Made by a program: the position numbers and the translations under genes. This document shows, piece by piece, positions 51,481 to 63,802 of a stretch of 64,000 nucleotides of DNA (positions are counted from its first letter, which is position 1; every line of letters starts with the position of its first letter). The notes under the pieces are model-generated. The model was not told the origin of the DNA and ran no database searches. It saw nothing but the letters and a program-made list of their open reading frames with translations. This stretch comes from Mytilus trossulus. Its lineage: Eukaryota > Mollusca > Bivalvia > Mytilida > Mytilidae. The stretch spans positions 19,178,931 through 19,242,930 of the forward strand of contig NC_086386.1 in NCBI RefSeq assembly GCF_036588685.1, given 5' to 3'.

Positions 51481-52408
51481 CACCATTTTTACCTGAATTG
51501 ACTGCGTCTGTATACATCCTGTACAGACAAACGGACGCCCAACTTTGGCACGCATTTATATAGGTAGAATGACTGAGACCAAGTGGGAAGCTAATTGAAA
51601 ACCAGCAACTAATTAACAAAAAATCATGTATGTAATTGAGGTTTCAATAAGTCCTTACGTAAAAATTAAATTCACGCCGCGTTCCAGAGAGGGACATGAA
51701 CAGCTTCTCTTTTGGCGAATAATTTGTCATTACAGCTCATTTAATTATAACTAAGTTGAGGTTTATTCTAGCATTTGTTGTTAGAAGCGAAATGATCTGA
51801 ACGAAAGTTCTAGTTATATTTTCTATATAAAGGGAGATATGTTGACATATTATTATATCCAATGCTCCATTCACTAATGCTTACTAGTGTATACATGATA
51901 TTTTTTTTTACAAATCGCTTATGTCGAATTGTCGACCCAAGTAAATAAATTGATCGAGAATTTAGTCAGTGGTACACTTGAAGATCCTTGAATGTGACAT
52001 TAATTATGTTTTGATTTTTTCATGAACTTAAATATTGATATGAATAGATCTTTTCAAAGCTCTGATAGGGGCAATGCAGAATATTGAACCACGGTACTGT
52101 GGTATGTTTGCCAAATATCGGTCATTGTCAATTTGTTTTGTCCCTAAAACGCTTTTATTTTGGCAAGTTCAGAAACTATTAAAAGAAAATTTAATTAAAC
52201 ATTTAATATTTAATAGTTTATAATCATTAAATAGTTCAAACTTTCCTAAAATACTTGTCAGGGTCGATATAAGATGGTCCGAGTTAACTTAACATAGACT
52301 AGTCTCCAAAATTTCTACGGACCGACTTGTCTAATAATCATCATTAAAGCGTTTGACAGATAATGATTGATTTGCCTTATATTAAACGCTAAGGTTACAT
52401 TGATGTTG

Positions 52409-52582
52409 ATTTTTTAATATTAATAAATGATTTTTTAATATTAAAAAATCAGCGTATTATTTAATATTAAAAATTCATTTATTAATATTAAAAAATCAGA
52501 CTGAATATTTAATATTAAAAAATGATTTTTTTATCTTAATAAATGATTTTTTAATATTAAATATTCATTTATTAATATTAAT
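52409..52582. repeat. Array of eight 20-bp AT palindromes
   Basis: Same unit type as at 40474. Units 3 and 6 are mutated and the last is truncated at 16 bases, where a copy of the 36318 segment begins. Confidence 0.9.
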
Positions 52583-52760
52583 CAAAGAGCTGAAAGCTCT
52601 GAGGAAAAATGACGCCACTGTCTCTAATATTGGGATATTTTTTATGCAAGTCTTGATTTTCACATACCGTAATTAATTTAACAATGCAACATGTCTTGTA
52701 AGCATATAATTGATATTCGTATATATATGTGTGTGTGTGAAATGACTGTTTTTTTTTAAG
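52583..52760 (-). repeat. Dispersed segment shared with 36318-36540
   Basis: AAAGCTCTGAGGAAAAATGA then CGCCACTGTCTCTAATATTG; ends in a GT microsatellite. It is joined directly to the palindrome array. Confidence 0.7.
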
Positions 52761-52931
52761 ACAAATGAATAGGTCAAAACTACCTGAATTGTACAAATAA
52801 ATACCGTAGATAGGCTTGTATATTTCTCACTGGTACATAGTCCCTTCTCTCAGAAAATTTAAATTAATTTTAAATAATCTTTTTGTTACTGTTATCAAAG
52901 ATCTAATGAAACTCAGGTAATTTAAAAAAAA

Positions 52932-54339
52932 TATAGTCAAACCGGCACCTGGTTAAATTGGCACCTGGTCAAATCGACACCCTATATAGTCAATTTGTCA
53001 CCCATGTTTAATATATATTTTTAACAGTATTTTAAGCAAAAACAGTAAAAATAAGAAAGGGGTTGCCAGATTTGTTTTTAGTATTTTAGTATCTAAGCAA
53101 AAAGAGTTAAGTACCTAAGGAAAGGATTGTCTGAAAATATTTACTTTCACATTTTTGGGGGTTCATGTACATTTTGTATATATTTATTTTTCTCCACTAA
53201 ATGTGTATGTTCCAGACCGTATGAGTATTTGGACCGTACGCATGCGGTCTGGACCGTATGAGTACTTTTTCAAAATAATCTGATTAATATCATTAAGAAG
53301 TTGCTTAAGTTTATAAGTTACAAATGCATGTAAAGTTCATTTACAGCTCAACATAACTAAACTCTCAAATTAATATGTAAAAGTTCCAATAGTAATTGGA
53401 ATAAAAACGTAATTTTTTAACTTATACAAAAATTCACGCTTATTAAATCTGTTCATCATGTTAATATCTTGTATTTAGCTTGTCGATCAGTAATACATTA
53501 ATTGAATTATGATCATAGAAATTTACATTATCGAAAGTTAACATGATGTGGAACTACAATTTTAGAATATTAGAAACTTTATAAAATAATGCAAATGCAA
53601 AGGAACATGAATGAACTCATGCAAACATGTAAATGTAAATAATTTATCATTAATTGTGGTAGTAAGAGTCACCATGGGAGAGAGTACCAAAATAGGATTC
53701 AGATATTCAATTATTTAAATTCAATTGTTCAATTATTCATTTGATCCATCTAAAAGTAATTGTAATGATAAAAATTTATAAAAAATAAAAAATAAAGATT
53801 GTGATAAATGGTTAGCTCGTACTGGACCATACATGTTTTACTCATACGGTCCAACCATACGAGTATTGTCATACGAGTATACGTATACCGTCCGGAACGT
53901 ACAGTCCAAATACTCATGGTTTGGAACATGTATTTTTAATTATATATATGAGGTATATTTAGGAATTAAAGGTATTGAATATTCATTTTTTATGCATTTT
54001 TTAACCAGTTGAGCATTTTACAGGATTGTTGGTTTGATGTTGTTTAAACTGTCCTGAAAAAAACACATAAAATTAGCTATTATTTGGCATGAAAGTTAGA
54101 TTTATTGAAAGGGACTCAGTTTTCCATTTTATTTTTCTAATTGTTTCATTGTTAAGTAACAGCTTGGGTAAGGACTTCGTTGTTTACCTTTATACACAAA
54201 AACTAATTAACTATGTACTTTGTGAAAGTTATAAGTTGATTGAATAGAAAATATTATAACAAATATTATTGGATGCCAAATTGACTTCAAATAGGTGCCG
54301 ATTTGACTATATGCCGATTTAACCAGGTGCCGATTTGAG
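52932..54339. mobile_element. Nested foldback element 2
   Basis: Outer left: CAAACCGGCACCTGGTTAAA, TTGGCACCTGGTCAAATCG. Outer right (54293-54339): AGGTGCCGATTTGACTATAT, GCCGATTTAACCAGGTGCCG, the inverted form. Inner left (53208-53270): GTTCCAGACCGTATGAGTAT, TTGGACCGTACG; inner right (53820-53935): CGTACAGTCCAAATACTCAT and ATGGTTTGGAACAT plus several CATACGGTCC words. AT-rich interior of 550 bp without a frame. Confidence 0.75.
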
Positions 54340-54920
54340 TTGAACATTTCAAATCCTCTGCGATCGTTTGCGGTATTTTCTTGAGAAACCCTGTTTTCGA
54401 TCATCAAACAGAAGTAGAAACTGTTTTAAAATGATTCTAGAACGCTTCATGATTGTTGAAATAAGTTTAATTCACTTAAAAAACAATTTTGAAACTTTGC
54501 GATGTTTTGAAAGGAAGTTTAAAACGCACGTGTAAAAGAAGAAATTAACCGGTGAAAGTCGAAATCCGTACATGACAGATATCACTATAATACGATTTTG
54601 AAAATAAAAAAGTTCCTTCCTTTTGTAAAACAGTCTTCAATATACCTATCACATTAATGTTTGAAGGGTCTAAGCTTATACAAACCAATTTTAAGTCGGT
54701 ATGAAACATCAAAACGGAATGAACAATAACCGATTACGTTTTGTAGTTTACAAATTCTAAATGCATTGAACAGAAAGGAGAAATTTGTAATGAAAGGTTT
54801 AGTTTTTATATTTATCACTTTTAATTTGATATTATATAGAAATAACTTATTAATATGGACGAGTTAAAATAATTAGTTTGAAAAATAATGAGAGCGCCCT
54901 CTACATTATCAATAACAAAG

Positions 54921-55068
54921 ATGGCGGAATGTAAACAAACAACCTCGCCGCGAATATTGAACTTGTTCTCTTATTTCTTGCTAATTGTACTATTTAGTGC
55001 GCATCCCCACTGGAAGGTCCAATTGTTGAAAATAAAAGCGCGGACTATACAAGACTTCCTATGGACAG
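54921..55068 (+). CDS. Possible first exon of an unknown signal-peptide protein
   Basis: ATG in a strong context (ACAAAGATGGCGG) opens 49 codons: MAECKQTTSPRILNLFSYFL, then LIVLFSAHPHWKVQLLKIKA and RTIQDFLWT, up to a candidate donor CAG|GTCAAC at 55069. The hydrophobic run fits a signal peptide or membrane anchor. The region is locally less AT-rich. An upstream in-frame ATG at 54888 exists. Against it: a weak donor, no recognised homologue, and a repeat starting 20 bp later. I found no second exon in the window. Confidence 0.3.
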
Positions 55069-55088
55069 GTCAACATTTTTGTTGTACT

Positions 55089-55295
55089 AAATAAAATAAA
55101 GTATGTAAACTGGTTCCCACCCGACTAACAAACTTTGTTCTAGTGTAGCGGAATACAAGCAGATACCAGTTAGTTTGTAAAATAGTAAATATGGAACCAA
55201 GTGCGGTAGGCAGAGGCAATAATCGACTTCCTGTTGTTCTGGTCAATAGTAATGGAAGAATGCCGCTGACGCGTCATTTTCCAAAAAATCAGCGT
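55089..55295 (+). repeat. Dispersed segment shared with 39383-39612
   Basis: AAAGTATGTAAACTGGTTCC, GGAACCAAGTGCGGTAGGCA and AATGCCGCTGACGCGTCATT; leads straight into the third palindrome array. Confidence 0.75.
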
Positions 55296-55400
55296 ATTAT
55301 TTAATATTAAAAATTCGATTTATTAATATTAAAAAATGATTTTTTAATATTAAAAAATCATTTATTAATATTAATAAATGATTTTTTAATATTAATAAAT
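55296..55400. repeat. Array of five 20-bp AT palindromes
   Basis: Five units; the first shares the same odd form (ATTATTTAATATTAAAAATT) and the same left spacer CAGCGT as unit 3 at 52.4 kb. The right flank GGGAATAAATTCCACAACGG is the complement of the left flank of the 40.5-kb array. Confidence 0.9.
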
Positions 55401-55884
55401 AGGGAATAAATTCCACAACGGCTTGCCATAATTGACAACTTCGTTCATGTTTGACTTACAGTTGTAATTGTCGGTTTAAATTCGCTAAACATCTCTGCAT
55501 TTAGCATATATAACATGTATAAAGGTGATCTGTATCAATCGTAGTGTCTCCAAAAAGATATTTTCAAGGACAATAACTCCATAAAATAACCAGTTTACGA
55601 TTTCGTTCATGTTCAACTTAGAAGTATATGCGGAACATTTTACCCCAGTTTCTCTCTATCTTTTATGGTTTTTGTAAGAAACCTTTAAATTATTGTTTAT
55701 AAGGGCTATAACTTATATAAGAGATCATTTCTATGTCAGTTTTACTTTTTTCTATATCTGAACCTACTGGACATATTTGCTTTTTGAAGTTTCTCTGTAT
55801 CTTGAAAAGTTTTTTTCAAGAAATAACCAAAAACAGAACTGTCGTAAAGTTAATTATAAAATTGAAGGGCAATAGCTCCAACCA

Positions 55885-57570
55885 GATGCTCCGCAGGTCG
55901 TAGCTTTATACGACCGCAGAGGTTGAACCCTGAATGGTTGGGGCAAGTATGGACACAACATTCAAGCTGGATTCAGCTCTAAATTTGGATTGTGATTAAA
56001 TAGTTGACACAGCATAGGTTTCTGACACAGAATGAATGTGTTCTAATGAACTTAAAATTTTGGTTTTCTCTTACAGCAATTCACCTTGCTGTTGAATATT
56101 AATCCTCTCAAAAAAATGTTTGAAGAAATTTTCTTTTTATTTATGAAATTTTAAATGAGAAAATTGAACCCAATTTTTCTAATCACATCCCCCTTTCCCT
56201 TATTCCAAAACTAATCTCAATTAAAATTTCTAATGGAGTTTGCAACAATAACTACTCATTTAAATACATCATAAAATATTAAGATGTAAAAAAACTGCTT
56301 GTTATCACTGAATGGTAAAGATTATTTTAATTTATCAGTTGGTAGTAAAAAGTGAATATACATTGTATATCGTATATAACAAAGATTTAAGTTGATTCTG
56401 GACAAAGAAAGATAACTCCTATTAAAACAAATTCTTGCAATTGCACAATATTGTGCAATTAGATATTTCTTGCTTACTTTTCTGGACAAAGAAAGATAAC
56501 TCTAATTTAAAAAAAATTGCTATTACACAATATTGTGTAATTAGATATTTCTTGCCATTGCGCAATACTGTGCAATTGAAAAGACTTGCTATTGCACAAT
56601 ACTAAATATAATAATTTTAGATCCTGATTTGGACCACAACTTGAAAACTGGGCCCATAATCAAAAATCTAAGTACATTTTTAGATTCAGCATATCAAAGA
56701 ACCCAACCGATTCATTTTTTGTCAAAATCAAACCAAGTTTAATTTTGGACCCTTTGGACCTTAATGTAGACCAATTTGAAAACGGGACCAAAATATAAGA
56801 ATCTACATACACAGTTAGATTCGGCATATCAAAGAACCCCAATTATTCAATTTTGATGAAATCAAACAAAGATTTATTCCTAAACTGTTGGGACCAAAAC
56901 TCCAAAAAATCAATACCAACCTTCCTTTTATGGTCATAAACTTTGTGTTTAAATTTCATAGATTTCTATTTACTTATACTAACGTTATGGTGCAAAAACC
57001 AAGAAAAATGCTTTTTTGGGTCCCTATTTGGCCCCTAATTCCTAAACTGTTGGGACCTAAACTCCCAAAATCAATACCAACCTTCCTTTTGTGGTCATAA
57101 ACATTGTGTTTAAATTTCATTGATTTCTATTTACTTAAACTAAAGTTATTGTGGGAAAACCAAGAATAATGCTTATTTGGGCCCTTTTTGGCCCCTTATT
57201 CCTAAAATGTTGAAACCAAAACTTCCAAAATCAATCCCAACCTTTCTTTTGTCGTCATAAACCTTGTGTCAAAATTTCATAGATTTCTTTTAACTTAAAC
57301 TACAGTTATAGTGCGAAAACCAAGAAAATGCTTATTTGGGCCCTTTTTGGCCCTTAATTCCTAAAATGTTGGGACCAAAACTCCCAAAATACAAACAAAC
57401 CTTTCTTTTGTGGTCATAAACATTGTGTTAAAATTTCATAGATTTCTATTCACTTTTACTTAAGTTAGAGTGCGAAAACTAAAAGTATTCGGACGCCGAC
57501 GCAGACGACGACGCCAACGTGATAGCAATATACGACGAAAAATTTTACAGATTTTGCGGTTGTATAAAAA
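55885..57570 (+). mobile_element. ~1.7-kb dispersed element with internal tandem units
   Basis: Begins GCTCCGCAGGTCGTAGCTTT and ATACGACCGCAGAGG, ends ACAGATTTTGCGGTTGTATA, so the ends hold inverted TATACGACCGCA words. Inside: three ATTGCACAATATTGTGCAAT palindromes (56433-56600), two ~165-bp units with AGATTCAGCATATCAAAGAA (56620-56880) and four ~150-bp units with TTCCTAAACTGTTGGGACCA (56880-57480). No coding frame. Confidence 0.75.
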
Positions 57571-58719
57571 GGGTTTTCCGATAGGTCAAAATTGTGTGGC
57601 AGATGAATCTAAAAATTTTGTTCCATTTTGGCCATAGACTATCTTGTTTTGACAAAAATAAAAACAAAATAAAAACGCTTCGGTCCTGTGGTTTCAGATG
57701 GGATTTTTGACAACGTCAACCATGGTCTAAGAATGGACAGACAACAGATGCAAAGGAATCACAAAAGCTCACATAACCTTTTGGCCTAGGCTAGCTATAA
57801 AGGAGGAAGGGGACTTCCACTAAAAATGTACAGAATGGAATAAGACAATTTTTACTCAGTCACCATGAAGTTTCAAAGTGGAATACAAATTGAAAACTGA
57901 CAAATCAGAATCAATATTTGCCTTTGGCTGTTACGTTATACTAGAGAAAGGTGGAAAGGAAAATATTTAGTTTTCGTGCATTTTTTTGGCAAGTTTTGTT
58001 CAGTTTCTCCATGTTTCAAAATGTGATGTTCCCTAAGATTTACTAGGATGATCACATGTACTACTTTGTCATCATGAGGAGTCACTGTAAAGGGTATCAA
58101 AATCTTCAATCTGGTCACAGAAAAGAAATTGATAAATGAAAACAAATAATTAACAAAGCAGTAATGTTTTTCATTTGATTAGATAAAAATGAGACACTTT
58201 GGCTTCAGTATTTCTATCCAATTTTAATAGTCCACTTATCCTGACAATTTAGACAAGGTGAGTTAAATATCAGTTTCCCTGTGGATAAAAGGTATACAGT
58301 TGTTCGTATGACTATTTATCAGTGAACTTTTATGATAACTTCCTGTTGATAGTTCTATATCAAGGGGTTGCTGCAGTATCACCCTAAATTTTTGTATTGA
58401 TTAATTATGAAATCTCAGCCGATTTTTGGTTTGGTAAGTAATTCACACTCAGTCTTTTAAATTACGATGTTGTGTTTAGTAGACAGTTGTTTGTCTTTTT
58501 GTCACTTTTCCTTTCTGCCATGGCGCTGTTCGTTGTCTTCGATGTTTTTAGATAAATATCTTATTTACATTTGAATTCTTCTTAGGTCAACAATGTTTTA
58601 TAATCCATTCAAAGACGAAAAGGGGTCACTATGGCTCAAATTGTATTTATTCTATTGTGTCATTGGTAATGTGCTGTCTGATGCCAAGAGCTTTTCCCCT
58701 ATTTTCTATTACCTGATGT

Positions 58720-58800
58720 ATATAAATATAGGAAGATGTGGTATGAATGCCAATGAGACAACTCTCCATTCAAGTCACAATTTATAAAAGTAAACCATTA
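58720..58800 (+). repeat. Short copy of the 43575 repeat family
   Basis: GGAAGATGTGGTATGAATGC then CAATGAGACAACTCTCCATT and ATTTATAAAAGTAAACCATT. Confidence 0.7.
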
Positions 58801-61800
58801 TGTTCATGATATTATTAGATTAGCTTCACAAAAAATATGACAAAAGAATTTCAGATTGACAGCAACCAAAATTTCCTGGACATACAGACCCCAAAAAATA
58901 ATGCCCAAATGGGACATAATAAATGGGGCATAAAAGCAATTTTGACATTGTAAGGTCTAAAATTCAACAACTAGAGCAGCTAAAATCATGAAAATTGAAC
59001 TTGACCTTCATTTAGTCACAGGAAACAACATAAAAGGATATAGATTGGAAAAGATTTCATCAAAGTGTTTTCATGTTAAGGAACAACACTGGAAGCTGCC
59101 TGTCCCCTTTTCTTAATGAAAAGAATAAGATTTTCAGCTTGATAAAAAAAGTTTATTTAATAAACAACTGATTAACATCTTATGCTGGTTTCAAGCGTTT
59201 ATATTGTGTGAACTGATCTTTTTGTATCTAAATTTAAAGGGTACTTGGTAAATTGCAACGAAATTTTAAATATTCGGGAAATAAGACTGAATTGTCCCTA
59301 AATAGTTTCTGTCATAAATTATATTAAAAAATTCAATATATAGGGAAAACTTAAATGATTCTTTCACACATCATATCATAATTCAGGTATTTTTTCAAAT
59401 AAATTTATAATTAAAAACAAATCCAAGTGCCCAATAAGATGTCATTCATTAAGGAATATACACAATGAAGCAAATATAATTATATTACAAATAAAACACT
59501 TAAGTCAAGACTAAGGGATGTAAATATTGTCTAAATAACAATTTTTTCAAACTTATCACACATCTAATTAGTGATAAAACATGTATTTCCACTCTTTCTT
59601 TTGGAAATTAAATGGTTTCCCATTTATTTTTTATCTTTTGGGACTATAACCTGATGCAAAATTTGATTGCAAATCTATGTGAAGGAAAACTTATATTTGG
59701 CATCTACCAATTGTAGAACCTTTTATTATAGTTGATGCTGATATGGACCTAAATTTAGGCAAAATTCACTTTTTAGTTGTTTCTGTACCTAAGATAAAAT
59801 GGTGAAGATATAATCAAGACATTTTCTCACACAAATCAGCAAGCAGGATCATAAACTCTTTCTCTACAACTTCATTTACATTTATACTGCCAAAATTCAA
59901 TTCCTATTATTGTTTGAATTTTAGTTCTTGTGAAATTAAAAAATTAAATTTCTATAGAGTCATACAAGTATTGTGGAATAGAAAGTTAGACTTTTCATTC
60001 ACCTATGAATGATTTAAATAAATGCAACTTTTGATTGTAAAAGTGAGACAGTAAACTTTCTTTTCATATTCTTAACCTTTTGTTTCTTCTAATTGACAAT
60101 AAGATTTAAACATGATCTAAAATTATGTTGACAATTTGTTATATAATGTAATTTTTTGGGGTGTTTTTTATATAATTTCAAATATTTTATATAGACATAG
60201 AAAGATTTGGTGTGATTATATGTTTGTTTTCTTTCCAAGATCATAGTCTCAAGCAAGCATGGAACTTGGTACATTCATAACTTAATAATACTCATCTCAA
60301 AATTTTAAGTTTTTAATTATCCTTGCTCCTGCAAAGGTCTTACAAATTAACAAGTGTGTTATACATTAAATATATTCAGATAAGCCTGAAATCTATTTAC
60401 AAAGGCAAAATAACTGTTCAATTAATCTGAAAATTTGACATCTGCTAATACTTGAATCAATTACATCCCTTAATAATTATAGTAAAATTAGCAATACATC
60501 TGCTAAATAACAACTTTTAACCATTCATAGTTTCAACATGATCTAAACCAAACCTGTATATATATAATCACATTCACTTCACATGAAGCATTTTTTTATT
60601 AGATTCTGACCAACAGCCATTCAGATGCCAAATAACTGATATGCAATTTAAAGAATAGATAATAAAGATTACATATAGGAACTAAAACAAATCATCAAAG
60701 AGTTTTATTATTTATAAACAAGACTTGTGTTTTCTACAAAGAGACTCATCAGTGACCCTCCAATCAAAAAAGTTGAATGGCCAAAAGAACAAAAACTAAT
60801 ATTTTCTGAGGATTTTTAAATATTTTGATGTTCAATTTATGAAATGATCAAAACAGTCTCTTCCTTTGTGGAAAGGAACGACAAAAGAATACCATAATAA
60901 GTCCCTTCTACGCTACTGAACGGACTTCTTAAACCTTGATAACAGTTTAAATAACAAGAGATCTATAGGATAGGTTTAATGCATCTAAGAGTACAATCAT
61001 ACTTCACATTCAACACATTCAAGACATTAAAATCACAGGCTTAATGAATAACAATACCGATGATCTCTTCTTAATATGAAAACATAAGGCTAAAAATATG
61101 GATTCTTCTTTGGAAATTCAAATCAGTTTTCTATGAATGTGATTGGTTTTCTATTAGAAAACTCAGTTAGCTACAACATTTGAGTTTTGTCCCTATTAAA
61201 TCTTACAAATGTTTATATATTACTTATAAAGTGGAGCATTAATAAAATTTGTTCTGTGTTTTAATACTATACAAAGAAAATTGGTTTATTTTCACAAATC
61301 TACTACCCTACTTGCCAAGGATTTCTTATGTAATTGAAAGTGAATTGATTATATAATGCAATCTTATTTTGCCATACATGCAAAATTCAAAAACTGATTA
61401 ATATTTATAACAATTATAATGAATTTTATATGAAAGTTTGAAAATCTGATGATGTGTTTTTCCTACCTAAAACAGACCCTCTTAATTAATTCATAATCAT
61501 ATCGCTAAACAATTAAAAATTGCATTTGGTCCAGTAAAATCTCAATTTACTGATATAGACAATTTTTGATTGTTTTCAAATCTTAGTCCTTTGTAAACTA
61601 TGCAATTGAAAAACATTCAGATACTAGATCAACTTAAATAAATTTTGTAATATTGACTATATTTGACATCTACAAATATAATGGATGCCTTAGTTCAAAT
61701 AAAGAAGTTTGACAGAAAACATAGGTAGCAAACCCATCCAATTTCTAAATTTAAGGTAAAATACATTGTTGCTATTACGACCAATGTTAATTCATTTCAT

Positions 61801-61899
61801 ACTTTATATGCACTGCCTGTCTGATCCTTTAACAGGTTTAATCTGTATTCTAAAAATGTAAACCTTACATTGTTTCTCCTTAAGTAAAACATATCCTAT
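58801..61899. other. AT-rich stretch without recognised genes
   Basis: No tandem repeat, no dispersed family and no frame with a domain was seen here. Its low repeat content contrasts with the rest of the window. It could include the long 3' UTR of the minus-strand gene whose last exon is at 63731-63802. Confidence 0.4.
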
Positions 61900-62056
61900 G
61901 GACCCAGTCTTCACGCTGAGTGGCAGCCCAGGCTAGTTAGATTGCTCTCTGGCCTGTACAAATCATATCTACAGGCCAACAGAATTTAACTAAAAATTTT
62001 CAAAAATTGAGCTCTGGGTCTGTAGATTTAAAAGTTCGTCGTGAAGACTGTGGACC
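61900..62056. mobile_element. MITE, 157 bp
   Basis: Left end GGACCCAGTCTTCACG faces right end CGTGAAGACTGTGGACC, 15 or so matching bases with one insertion. A second hairpin, GGCCTGTA...TACAGGCC, lies inside (61951-61979). Confidence 0.7.
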
Positions 62057-62312
62057 TTATCATATCCTTAAAATTATGACTCAAAATGAGAGAAAACATT
62101 AAAAAAATGTTGAAATAAATCTATAATGAAGACAAAGAAAGCAGTCAAAAGCCATAAATAATTTGTCTAGTAATCCAATATAACATGTAGTCATAGATAT
62201 TTGGTGCAAACAATTTTAATGTTAGTCTGTGGAGATCCATGTTATGTAATGTTCTAACAAAAACAATCAATTTTAAACTTCAATAAAACAGTAATTGTAC
62301 AAGCAATCATTA

Positions 62313-62540
62313 GTCTCTGTCGACATAATGTTATTTGATCACATGACATAAGTCTCTGTTGACATAATGTTATTTGATCACATGACATAAGTCTCTGTTG
62401 ACATAATGTTATTTGATCACATGACATAAGTCTCTGTTGACATAATGTTATTTGATCACATGACATAAGTCTCTGTTGACATAATGTTATTTGATCACAT
62501 GACATAAGTCTCTGTTGACATAGTGATCACATGATATAAG
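62313..62540. repeat. 39-bp tandem repeat, five full units and one part
   Basis: GTCTCTGTTGACATAATGTT followed by ATTTGATCACATGACATAA starts at 62313, 62352, 62391, 62430, 62469 and 62508. The middle units look identical, the first has one change and the last is shortened. 39 is a multiple of 3, so an open frame appears on the minus strand by construction. Confidence 0.95.
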
Positions 62541-63360
62541 TAGGTATAACATACAATGAGGTGATATTATGGAGGGCAAGACCAGAGTTAAAGGTTAATA
62601 CTACTTTGTCACGTTAGTTATCTCCCTTTTTCTGTTTCCTGTGCTAAGAAAACTCTATTTCTGATCTGAATTAAAGTTCATGCAAATCCTCCAACTTTTT
62701 AATGTTATGGGGAAATTTTAGAGATAGCATCAGAACTTTGTGCAATGCTATAAAGATTGACAATTGTGTATACAATAACAATGTTTATTAAAAACACATT
62801 ATTTAGTTTGTCATATATGATTATTTTTTGTCAACATTTTGAAAGTTCATACAAAGGTCAATCACATGTCATTTGTTCAAAAAGAGATGGTATATTTTTT
62901 CTTATGCCTGTTTCACCAATTTAAAAATGTGTATGATATAATTAGTAATCACAATTTTTCACACTTATGCCTCCATGGAATAAACAGGATAAAACACTTT
63001 GAGTGTGATTTTTTTAACCCAAGGTTTATATCTAATAGTGTTTCTCAGCATATAACGTTAATACAGTGAAGATTTTAAAATCATATTTTCCATTTAACTT
63101 ATTTTATTTTGTTTCATGGCTGTATTGTTTTCAGTGCATAGATTTTCAACATTTATTTCAGCAATGGGTAGAATTTTGAAAAATAATCTATTTAAAGGTG
63201 AAGTTCAACTCTAAAAGGTACAATCTTCCTTAACATAAAAACAGATATTATAAAGAAAAATCTTCCAAATTACAAGCTATATAACTTTTGTACATGTAAC
63301 AACTTCAGGAGTCGCTATAAACATTGCCCATAAAAAAATGAAATTATTGAAAAATCATTA

Positions 63361-63537
63361 GAGCTGTTCCAGAACAAAAATCATGGGGGACATGAGAAGT
63401 ACCTATTTTTAAGACCTCAACCTACGATTATATTAATTTTTCATTTACATTTTTGTTTATCCTTTTCTATGGAATATAGAACCACCCACAATATGAGTGT
63501 CTCCCATCTCCAACAAAAACCAATTATGGAACAGCCC
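63361..63537. mobile_element. MITE, ~177 bp
   Basis: Ends GAGCTGTTCC and GGAACAGCCC are inverted copies with one mismatch, and the next inner stretch (GAACAAAAATCATGG against CCAACAAAAACCAATTATGG) is loosely inverted too. No frame. Confidence 0.55.
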
Positions 63538-63730
63538 TTTGATTTAAATCTGTACATGATGATTGGTAACTATTCTGACAAATAGTTGATTTATAACAAT
63601 GATGTCTTCCATAGTATTGGCGTTACCCTTCTCCTTGCCCTCCAGCATAACAATATCACATATGAGTTTCATCATCAACATAAATAACAAAAGGACGTAG
63701 ATTTGTTAAAATGTCTATAACACATGAATA

Positions 63731-63802
63731 TTAGCTGAGTAAATTCTCTGTTGCTCTTTCTATATCCCAATTATGTGATGATAGTGCTACTCTAGCCTTG
63801 CC
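63731..63802 (-). CDS. Terminal exon of a UBA-domain protein (gene continues beyond window)
   Basis: On the minus strand a good acceptor (GATTTTTTTCAG, ending at 63803) opens 23 codons and a TAA: GKARVALSSHNWDIERATEN then LLS. The spacing R-AL---NWD-E-AT--LL is that of helices 2-3 of a ubiquitin-associated (UBA) domain at a protein's very C-terminus. The rest would lie to the right, outside or in the last 200 bases, where I see no further exon. TNK2/ACK-like kinases end in such a domain, but many other families do too, so no name is given. Confidence 0.5.
   Translation of the reverse strand, partial: GKARVALSSHNWDIERATENLLS

Noticed and set aside
57936-58145. Minus-strand frame of 69 codons
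   Set aside because: No family recognised, no splice sites of note, composition typical of the local AT-rich DNA.
62254-62505. Minus-strand frame of a 13-residue motif repeated five times
   Set aside because: The 39-bp period is a multiple of three, so one clean frame is expected; no start context or domain.
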